DNA of 56,084 nt, taken from contig JAIQFP010000027.1 of NCBI GenBank assembly GCA_020073165.1, positions 1 through 56,084 on the forward strand. The letters run 5' to 3'. Shown here one piece after another: positions 26,470-35,500 of the stretch. Below the pieces are notes generated by a model. It did not search any database. It was not told the origin of the DNA and saw nothing but the letters and a program-made list of their open reading frames with translations. The stretch comes from Terriglobia bacterium. GTDB taxonomy: Bacteria > Acidobacteriota > Terriglobia > Terriglobales > Acidobacteriaceae. The position numbers were made by a program, and so were the translations under genes. The stretch's first letter is position 1; each line of letters opens with the position of its first letter.

Positions 26470-27903
26470 CTAATGGAAGATGGCGGCGAAGAAGCCCCTG
26501 ATCTTCCCTAAGAACCCGCGGCGTGGCGGCTTGGCCTGGTTCTGCGTCGGCGGTGGCGGCGTGGGAGGGGGCAAAACCGTGGTCTGCAACCGCTCCGGAG
26601 GTGAAGGATTGCTGAGCGGCAAGCGCTGTGCTTCCTGGATCGGAGCCGGCGGCGGTGGGGTCGGATCGCTGGCGCGAAAAACGAACGGCGCATCCACCTG
26701 CACGTGTACGTCGTTGGGTTTGGAAGCGGGCAAGGGAGCGCTCTCCGGCCCGGTGATTGAGACGCTAACCTGGCTGGGAGACGAACCGCTCGCCCGCAAG
26801 CCGGAGGTCGCCACCGGTGGCGGCACCGGGCCGGCCTGTTCGGTGGGGGGCGCCAGGCGCATGGACTGCGCCAGGTTCGCATCCGGGATGGGAGGCGCCG
26901 ACGGAGCCGATGCACGCATCACCGGCACAGGTGGCTCCGGACAGCCGCAACTGCCGGGCACGGCCGTGTCCACCGCGGTCAGCCGCCCCGAGTGAAAAAC
27001 GATCTGGTCCGAAGGCTTCACCTGGTACGTCCCATCGCCCATCAGTTCCGACACGATGACGGAGGAGGTATTGCCGGGCAAAGCGCGCACGCAGGTGTTG
27101 CCGCGAGCGTCGGCACTGATGGCGTAATGGAACTCGCCAGGACCCGCCAGCAGGATGCGGAAGTCCGGTGTCACCACCGAGTCGGCGGAAGCTTCCAACT
27201 TGTAGTGCGCCTCCAAGGCTCCAGTGCTCATACCCAGCATCAGGTCGCGGCCAGTTTTCGACGACGTGACGGACACGCTGGTTCCCGGACAGACCCGCAC
27301 TTCCCCGCCGCGCCCGAGGTGCAAGACCGCAGTCTCAGCGCCGGCGGTGACTGAAGAGCCGCTGGCCAAACGACTGCCTGCCAGCACCACGGCGCCGGAA
27401 GTCCCCGGGCTGACGGGAACCACGACAGGCTGCACCCCCCGGGTGAAGGCGGGCACGGTGGGCGGCTCCACCGGCTTCCGGGCCACGACCACTCCCGCCG
27501 GGCGCAGGTGGATGGTCAGGAGGTTCCCCGTTGCATCCGAGGTGTAGTCAGACGGCTTGAGCAAATCAATCACCACGCGGACAATCGGCGGCACCTTCTG
27601 ATACTGGTTGAGGCGAACCGCACTGATCTGGTCACTGTGCACCTCAATGCGCTTCTGGGGCACTGACATGAGGGCGTTCGGGAGGTCAATCACCAGGCGC
27701 GGCGGGTTGTCCAGCCTCTTGATCTCGGGGCGAAGTGGATGGCTGCTGATAATTTCCAAGGCGGGCGGCGTCTGGTTCAGGAGGACCCTGACACGCGCGA
27801 TGGTCGCGGGCGGCTGGGGTTTGGACTGAGCCTTGGCCGAACTCGGAACAAGAACTCCCGCCAACAGGGAGATCAGCATCAGTTGAGGGCTAATACGGGG
27901 CAA
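26470..27903 (-). CDS. Secreted AMIN-domain protein with proline-rich tail
   Basis: The 477-residue protein has a signal peptide (MPRISPQLMLISLLAGVLVP-SSAKAQ), an N-terminal AMIN-like domain (about 35-135; PRLVIDLPNALMSVPQKRIE and VRVVIDLLKPSDYTS), a middle FecR-like beta-rich region (GGEVRVCPGTSVSVTSSKT) and about 150 Pro/Ala-rich residues ending in basic RRGFLGKIRGFFAAIFH. AMIN domains target periplasmic proteins to envelope structures. Start is TTG at 27903, supported by an AGGA 5 bases upstream; the next ATG (27879) would cut into the signal peptide. Confidence 0.8.
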   Translation of the reverse strand: MPRISPQLMLISLLAGVLVPSSAKAQSKPQPPATIARVRVLLNQTPPALEIISSHPLRPEIKRLDNPPRLVIDLPNALMSVPQKRIEVHSDQISAVRLNQYQKVPPIVRVVIDLLKPSDYTSDATGNLLTIHLRPAGVVVARKPVEPPTVPAFTRGVQPVVVPVSPGTSGAVVLAGSRLASGSSVTAGAETAVLHLGRGGEVRVCPGTSVSVTSSKTGRDLMLGMSTGALEAHYKLEASADSVVTPDFRILLAGPGEFHYAISADARGNTCVRALPGNTSSVIVSELMGDGTYQVKPSDQIVFHSGRLTAVDTAVPGSCGCPEPPVPVMRASAPSAPPIPDANLAQSMRLAPPTEQAGPVPPPVATSGLRASGSSPSQVSVSITGPESAPLPASKPNDVHVQVDAPFVFRASDPTPPPPAPIQEAQRLPLSNPSPPERLQTTVLPPPTPPPPTQNQAKPPRRGFLGKIRGFFAAIFH

Positions 27904-28024
27904 AGACTTCCTACCTGGACTACAAACTTGCCAGAGCCAACGATACCACCGGTGGGAGATGGAGAGAAGTGGCGGAACGCGGCCGGGACGGCAGCTTCGG
28001 GCCTTCTTGAGTCGCTACATCAGC

Positions 28025-28354
28025 TCAGGATTCGGAGAGAAACTCGTATTCGTCGATGACCGCGGCCACCGCCACTTTGCCGTCCACCGCACCGCCATCC
28101 ACCCGAACAACTTTACCCTTGCAGCGCACCCGGATGCTTTCTGTGAGCGTGATCTCAGGCGGCAGCGTCAAAGTGAATTCGATGGCCGATCCGGCGGCGA
28201 TCGCCGAGTCCACATAGAAGCAGATACCGCGGGCGCTCACGTCCCGCGTCTGGGCAGCTTTTTCCTGCGCTCCCTCCGCCTCGTAGGTGACGGAAACCGG
28301 CAGTCGCAGGGCAAACCGGCGGGTTGCCCGCTTTTCCTCCTGGGACTCGGCCAT
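28025..28354 (-). CDS. PilZ-domain protein
   Basis: The 109-residue protein is a stand-alone PilZ domain with the c-di-GMP-binding pattern: RATRRFALRLPVSV (RxxxR region) near the N-terminus and D-x-S-A-x-G in TRDVSARGICFYV. It may act as a cyclic-di-GMP receptor. I start at the ATG at 28354; the frame is open further upstream but nothing there is conserved. Confidence 0.85.
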   Translation of the reverse strand: MAESQEEKRATRRFALRLPVSVTYEAEGAQEKAAQTRDVSARGICFYVDSAIAAGSAIEFTLTLPPEITLTESIRVRCKGKVVRVDGGAVDGKVAVAAVIDEYEFLSES

Positions 28355-28475
28355 GGCCCCTCCGATGAAGTGGTAAGCATGATGTTTTGCGTGCACAGTG
28401 TCAAGCCGTAGTTTGAATCGGTGCCGATTCGGGACGGCCGGCCCGTTGATGTAAGCTGAGGGCAAGACGTGCCCC

Positions 28476-29081
28476 ATGGTCTTCGTCCTCGATAACTACG
28501 ACTCCTTCACCTATAACTTGGTCCAGTACCTGGGCGAACTGGGCGCAGAGGTCGTGGTGCGCCGCAACGACCAGGTAACCGTAGCCGAGGTGGAGGCGAT
28601 GCACCCGGAACGAATTGTCGTGTCGCCGGGACCGTGCACCCCGCAAGAAGCGGGGATCAGCGTGCAGTTGATCCGTCATTTTGCCGGCCAGGTGCCCGTG
28701 CTGGGAGTATGCCTGGGACATCAGGCCATTGGCGCGGCCTTCGGCGGCAAGGTGGTTCGGGCGAAAAGCCTGATGCACGGCAAGACCAGTCAGGTCGAGC
28801 ATGACGGGAAAACGATTTTCCAGGGCCTGCCTTCACCCATCACGGCGACGCGCTATCACTCTCTGGTTATCGAGGAAAAAAGCTTGCCCCGGGATCTGGA
28901 AGTGAGCGCGTTTGCCACCGACTGTGACGGGTCGCGAGTGATTATGGGGTTGCGGCATCGGAAGTGGCCGGTCGAGGGCGTGCAATTCCATCCTGAGAGC
29001 GTACTCACCACAGAAGGGAAGAAGTTGGTGCAGAACTTTCTGGGCTTGTGCCCGGGCGGTCCCGCGGATTTTAGCCAGTGA
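28476..29081 (+). CDS. trpG: Glutamine amidotransferase subunit (anthranilate/aminodeoxychorismate synthase component II)
   Basis: The 201-residue class I GATase has the oxyanion loop [12 protein letters not shown], the nucleophile in [12 protein letters not shown] (C79) and the His-Glu pair in VQFHPESV (H172, E174). It gives ammonia from glutamine to TrpE (or PabB). In many bacteria one protein serves both tryptophan and folate pathways. TrpE is encoded 11 kb away on the other strand, not adjacent. A strong hairpin (29093-29132) follows the stop codon. Confidence 0.92.
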   Translation: MVFVLDNYDSFTYNLVQYLGELGAEVVVRRNDQVTVAEVEAMHPERIVVSPGPCTPQEAGISVQLIRHFAGQVPVLGVCLGHQAIGAAFGGKVVRAKSLMHGKTSQVEHDGKTIFQGLPSPITATRYHSLVIEEKSLPRDLEVSAFATDCDGSRVIMGLRHRKWPVEGVQFHPESVLTTEGKKLVQNFLGLCPGGPADFSQ

Positions 29082-29092
29082 GCGGACGAATC

Positions 29093-29132
29093 TCCCGCCA
29101 CCGCGCTGTCGAGAAGCCCGGCGGTGGCGGGA
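29093..29132. terminator. Strong hairpin after trpG
   Basis: A 12-bp perfect inverted repeat (TCCCGCCACCGC with GCGGTGGCGGGA, 16-base loop) starts 11 bases after the trpG stop. There is no T-run on either strand, so it may act as a transcript-stabilising or Rho-assisted end and not as an intrinsic terminator. Confidence 0.45.
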
Positions 29133-29211
29133 TAGCTGTGACATCTACGGCCGCGCACACCTGGCCGCAGGGTTTTTCTGGGTCTGAAGTTCCTGCCGGA
29201 TGAGTTTGCCT

Positions 29212-29499
29212 CTAGTACTTCTTCTCCCGCGGGGAGGTGTGCGTATTGTCGTACCGGATACCCTCCTCAACCTGGGCGATGGCCTGGTTGATCAGGGACA
29301 GCGCCTTGGCGCGATGGCCACCCTTGTCGTGAGAAGCCGATTCCAGCGCCCGCTTGGCTTCGCGGAGATGTTCGAGCGCAGAAGTCATCTCCGGCTGGGC
29401 CTCGGGCGGTGCCGGTGGCGGCGCTGCGAAGGTAGCGAACGATGCGCTCAACACCAGGCTGAGGACTGCCGCGGTAAACACTGCCATCATGCGTTTCAT
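29212..29499 (-). CDS. Small secreted helical protein, function unknown
   Basis: The 95-residue protein has a signal peptide (MMAVFTAAVLSLVLSASFATF-A) and a short helical domain: EMTSALEHLREAKRALESAS and HRAKALSLINQAIAQVEEGI, ending in YDNTHTSPREKKY. The paired helices recall a histidine/lysine-rich two-helix hairpin. No known domain assigned. It lies downstream of the kinase gene on the same strand, 91 bp away. Confidence 0.7.
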   Translation of the reverse strand: MKRMMAVFTAAVLSLVLSASFATFAAPPPAPPEAQPEMTSALEHLREAKRALESASHDKGGHRAKALSLINQAIAQVEEGIRYDNTHTSPREKKY

Positions 29500-29590
29500 T
29501 TTCTCTGCCTCAAGTTGGATTTCGACCCCGGTTGCGCAACATCATAATTCAAGTCAGTCCGTCTTGTGGGCGGCCAGTATCGATTCACGC

Positions 29591-32500
29591 TCACCCTGCC
29601 GGGCTCCACTCCGGAAGACCCAACTGGCCGACTATCTGGAGGAATCGGGGATCGGTGCGGAGTTGGTGATAGCCCGGCCACGTCCGCGCCAGCATGACAA
29701 ACATTGGATCCTTGTCGTCGAGCGCCCGCTGCGCGAACGCGATCGCCCCTTCCATGTCTCCCACCGCGGCGGCTGCGGGCGCGAGCAGCGAGGGCTGAAC
29801 GTACTCACGTGCGCTCCGCACCTCCACTTCGCGGTACACGGCGCGCGCACTGTCGGGTTTGCCCCATGCGGCGTAGATGGAAACCAGCGTTGTAAGCGCC
29901 CAGCTATGACGCCCTGACATCGCCAATGCCCGCTCGCATATTGCGGCCGCCTCTTCCCATTGAGCGTTGCACAGCAGCGCCTGCGTCAGGCTCCAGTGGG
30001 CCAAGTACGAGTTGGGATCGAGTTCCAGGCCACGCCGCCCGTGATCAACGGCTTCCGACAGCCGCCCGCTGCTCACGCCGGAGAAACACAGGATGACATT
30101 CGCGTACCCGGACAACGGGTCCACCTGCAAGAGGCGCAGTAACTCATCACGGGCTTCCTGCTCGCGTCCCGCCACCCACTGCAGGAAGAAAAGTCCGTAC
30201 CAGGCCCGGCCCTGGGGATAGTTAGGGTTCAGTTCGAGCGCTCGCCGAAATTCCCGCTCGGCGAGGGGAAAATCGAGCTCATACAGGAGTGCCGCGCAGG
30301 CCAGCGCGCTGTGCGCCTCGGCCAGGTCGGGGTCCAATTGCAGCGCTCGGCGTGCTGCCTCCAGGGCGCGGGGCATCACTTCTCCGGGCGGTTTGTAGCC
30401 CGAGTACCCGGAGGTGGTGTATCCATCCGCCAAACCGGCCCATGCCTGCGCGTACGCGGGATCGAGTGCAACGGCCTGGGTGAAACAGTCAATCGCCTTG
30501 GGAATGCTGAGTCCTCGCTGGTACAGCAAGGCTCGCCCCTTCAAGTACAGTTCGTACGCGCCCATGTGGCGGGTCGGTGGTTGCAGAGGCTGGCCTTCGG
30601 CGCTTGCGGCGAGCGATAACCGGAGTCGTCCGGCGATCGTCCTGGCGATTTCATCCTGGACCGCAAAGACATCTTCCAGGACGCGGTCGTAGCGTTCCGA
30701 CCAGAGCTGATAGCCGCTGGCGGCATCAATGAGCTGTGCGGTGATCCGAAGACGATCTCCCGATCGCCGCAGCGTGCCCTCGAGAATCGTAGCCACGCCG
30801 AGCTTGGTGCCCACCGAGCGCAGATCCTCGTTGCGCCCCTTGAAGGAAAACACCGAGCTGCGGCCCGCGACTCGAAGACCGGGAATGTGGGCCAAGGCGT
30901 TGATGATTTCCTCAGTGATGCCGTCGGCGAAGTACTCCTGCTCGGAATCGCCGGAGAGATTCTGGAAGGGCAGGACGGCGATGGCGGGCCGAGTGAGAGA
31001 GCCGGAGATGCTGCCCAGGTTGGCCGGTGCGGCCGCAGGAGCAGGAGCCGCGCTGTCCTCCTTGTCAGCAATCTCCAGCCCGGCCTTGCGCAAGCCGTCA
31101 ATCAGCTGCTTCCCGTACTCGGGACTAAACCACTTCTCGATATCCTTGGGTAGCGTGGCAGTAACATCCGGCCGCAGTCTGAGCAGGTCCCGCAGGGCTT
31201 TACCGGCCGCATCACGTTCCCCGAGCTGCCCGTAGACGGCTGCCATGTTCGCGTGCGCACCCCAGTGGCCCGGCAGATTGGTTTTGAGCGCGAAACTGAG
31301 TGCGCCGTGGTAATCGCCTTGGCGGTAGGCGTTGTAGAAGTTGGCATACCAGTACCATCCAGGATGATGGGGATTGAGCTGCTTGGCGCGCTCCGCCAGC
31401 GCGAGGCCGCGCTCCCAGTCGCCCGCATAGGTCAGCAACTCACCGAGGAAAGCGATCGAGTTGCCGTCCATGGGGTTGAGCGCGACGGCCCGCTCCGCCG
31501 CATTCCGGAAGCTCTGGAATTCCTTTTGGAAGAAAAGCGCCTGGGCCAGACTGCAATAGGCCAGGTGATTGGATGGCGCTGCCTCGACGGCACGCTGCGC
31601 GGCGGTTAAGCCGCTCGTCAGGGAATCAGCCTGCAGGTTGAAGCCTTGCCCGTATTCCTGGACGCACAATAACGCCAGCATAGCCCAGGCATCGGCGTAA
31701 GCCGGCGCCTTCCGCACCGCCAACTCCAGTCCATAGCGCGCATCGGCAAGATCTTCGGCGGTGACGCGCTCGAAGTAGCCGAAGCTGCGCAGCACTGCTT
31801 CGTAGGGGCTCAGCTGCTCGGGAGTGCGGCTGCGCACCGCCTCACTCATGCTCCGGGGCAGGACGCCGTGCATATCAGCAACCGTCGAAACAATCCGCGG
31901 AACCAAGTCATCCTGCAACTCGAAAACCGCCTCCGCTTGGAATGGGCGCTCGTAGGTTTCGGCCCAGAGATGGGCGCCCGAATTCGCGTCCACGAGTTGC
32001 ACCGCGAGGCGCAGCTTCGTCCCCGCCTGCCGCAGATTGCCTTCCATCACGTAGCGCGCGCCCAGTTCCTTGCCGCCAGTCCGCAGATCGGTTGCCTGGT
32101 TTGTGTAGCGGAGTGTCGCGCCGCGTGCGATCACCCTGAGGTAGGAGAATCGCGACAGGCCGGTGACGATGTCTTCGGTGAGCCCCTCGGCCAGAGCCGT
32201 GAGCTCGGCGCTGGCGCCGCCATACTTGAACGGCAGTACCGCGACCCAGAATCCTTCATCGGCGCGAACCGCTCCCGAGTCGGGCGCGGATGAACTCACC
32301 GGCGCGAGGATTGTTCCCCCCTCGGGGGCAATCTCGATCCCAGCCTTGCGCAGACCGTCGATCAGGCTCTTGACCAGTTCCGGGTCCCACCACTTCGCGC
32401 ACTCTTCGCGCGCCACCACGGCGAAATCCGGCCGCACGGCCAAAAGCTCTCGCGCTGCGTTGCGCGCCAGATGCAGCTCTCCCAGTTGTCCGTAGGTCGC

Positions 32501-35500
32501 GGCCAGCGCGAGTTCGTTGCGCCAGAAACCCGGCATGTTGACCTTCAGAGCGAATTCCAGAGCGCCGGGATAGTCGCCTTTTCTATATGCCCTGAAAAAT
32601 GGTGGGAACCAATACCATCCCGGATGATTCGGGTTGAGGTTTCTGGCCCTTTCCACCAGCTCGCACCCTCGATCCCAGTCGCCGGAGTAGGCAAGGAGAA
32701 ACCCCATGTATGCCATGGTGAAGCCGTCCAGGGGATTGAGCGCGATGGCCCGCTCGGCCGAGCTTCGGAAAGCTTGATTTTCCTTGCGAAAAAACAGGAC
32801 CGAGGCGAGGGCATGATGCGCCAGGTGGTTGGAGGGAGCGAGATCCACCGCCTTTCGCGCGGCGGCGAGGGCGCGTCCAACGGGATCCGGCCGCAGGTTG
32901 AAGCCATGGTTGTTTTCCTCCCGGTACAGCATGGCCAGCAGAGCCCAGCAGTCGGCATTCCCCGGGGCCTGTTGCACCGCACGTTCCAGGCCCGCCCTCA
33001 CGCTGGCGTGCTCCTCTTCATTGACATGCTTGAAATACGAGAATCCGCGCAGGAACGCTTCGTAGGGGGTGAGTTGATCGGGATCCTTCCCGCGGAGCGT
33101 TTGGCTCATGCTGTAGGGAAGAACGCCGTGAGTGTCGGCGACAGTGGAAACGATTCGAGGAACCAGGTCGTCTTGCAACTCGAAAACTGTTTCCGATTGG
33201 AAGGAGCGGTCGTAGGTCTCGGCCCAAAGATGCGCGCCGGAGTGAGTGTCGACGAGTTGCACCGAGAGGCGTAGCTTGGTTCCCGCCTGACGCAGGCTGC
33301 CTTCCATCACATAACGCGCGCCCAGTTCCTTGCCAGCCAATCGGACGTCGCCGGATTCGTGGGCGTAGCGCAATGTGGAACCGCGAGCGATGACCCTGAG
33401 ATAGGAGAACCGCGACAGGCCGGTGACAACGTCCTCGGTGAGTCCCTCGGCCAATGCGGTAAGTTCGGCGTTTGCACCGCCATACTTGAACGGCAGTACC
33501 GCGACCCAGAATCCTTCATCGGCACGAGTCGCTCCCGAGCCGGTGGTGACACGCGCCGCTCCTGAAGTTGCACTGGCGGGCGCCGGAGCCCGCTTCTCCG
33601 AATCTTCCGCTATTTCCAGTCCCGCCTTGCGCAGCCCGTCAATAAAGTGTTCGACCAGTTCGGGCTCCCACCACTTGACGAATTCCTCGCGCACCGCAGT
33701 GGCAGTGGCGAAGTCGGGTCGAAGGACAAGCAGATCCCGAACCGCTTTTTGCCCCGCTTCGCGCCGGCCGAGCTGCCCGAGCGATGCCGCCAGCGCACAG
33801 TGTGTGGCCCAATAGCCGGGCATGTTGATGCGGAGGGCAGCGTCAAGGGCCTCGGCGTATTGACCCTTGTTATAGGCATTGGCGAATAGCGCATTGTGGT
33901 ACCAGCCAGGATGGTTGGGATTCAGTTGCATGGCGGATTCCACCAACTTGCATCCGCGGTCCCAGTCGCCCGCATAAGCGATCAGCAGGCCCATAAAGGC
34001 AATGGTGGATCCATCCATGCGATTCAGCGCCATGGCCCGCTCCGCCGCCGCGCTAAAACCGAGCTTGTCCTTATGGAAGAAGAGACTTGTAGCCAGGGCC
34101 CAGTAGCCGAGGGCATTGGAGGGTGCCGCTGCCACGGCGCGCTGCGCCGCCGCGGTTGCCCGGCCAAGGGGATCCGGTCCGGGGTTGAACCCTTGCGCAT
34201 ACTCGCCGCGGTAAATCATCGATAGCATCGCCCAGCAGTCGCTCTGGTCGGGCGCGTTCTTTACGGCGCGCTCCAGGATCCGCCGCACGGTTGCATGTTC
34301 GTCTGGCGTGATTCGCTCAAAGTAGCTGAAGGTACGAAGTACGGCCTCATGCGGGGTCAACTGATCCTCGCTCTTGCTGCGGAGCGCTTCGCTCATCGTG
34401 CGCGGCAAGATACCGTACTGGTCGGCGACGGTGGACACGATCCGCGGGACGAGGTCGTCCTGAAGTTCAAGCACCGACTCTGGCTTGAAAGGATGATCAT
34501 AAGTCTCGGCCCACAGATGAGCCCCGGAGATTGTGTCCACGAGCTGCACGGCGAGCCGTAGCGTGGCTCCTACCAGGCGGAGACTGCCTTCCATAGCGTA
34601 ACGGGCGCCCAGTTCCTTGCCCACGGTCCGCAGATCGGAGGCCTGATTCGCGTAGCGCAGCGTCGAACTGCGTGCGATGACGCGCAAATACGAGAATCGT
34701 GAAAGGCCGGTCACGATATCTTCCGTCAGCCCCTCGGCTAGGACTGCCAGATCAGCGTTGGCTCCGCTGTACTTGAAGGGAAGCACTGCAACCCAGAACC
34801 CCTGCTCGGCGCGGGCAGCGCCCGAATCGGCCTTCGCGGCAGAACGGGAAATGTCAGCTGTTGGGGCTGCCGTTTCTGTATCCGGAATCTCCAACCCGGC
34901 CTTCCGCAAGCCGTCGATGAAGCGCTCGCCGTACTCGGGGTCCCAGACTTTCGCGACCTGCTTGCGCATGATGGCCGGGAGATCGGGCCGCACTTTCAGC
35001 AAATCCCGCACGGCCTTCGCGGCGGTGTCCGCTTCCCCGAGCTGACCGGAGGCGGCTGCTATGAACATGGGCGCGAGTGGGTGACCTTGCAGCTTCACTT
35101 TGAGCGCAAAGCTGAGCGCGCCGCGGTCGTCGCCCTGGCGATAAGCGTTGTAGAAATCGGCGAACCAGTACCATCCGGGATGATTAGGATTGAGCTGCTT
35201 GGCGCGCCCCGCCAGTTCCATGCCGCGCTCCCGCTCGCCTGCGTAGGTCATCAACTCGCCGAGAAGAGCAACCGAGTTGCCGTCCATGGGGTTGAGCGCG
35301 ATGGCTCGCTCCGCCGCATCCCGGAACGTATGGAATTCTTTTTGGTACGCGAGTACCTGGGCCAGACTGAAATAGGCCAGATGATTGGAGGGCCCTGCCT
35401 CGACGGCCCGGCGGGCGGCGGCGGCTCCGATCGCCAGGGCATCGGCCTGAAGGTTAAATGCATGCACGTAATCCTGGCCGCACAGGAACGCGAGCATAGC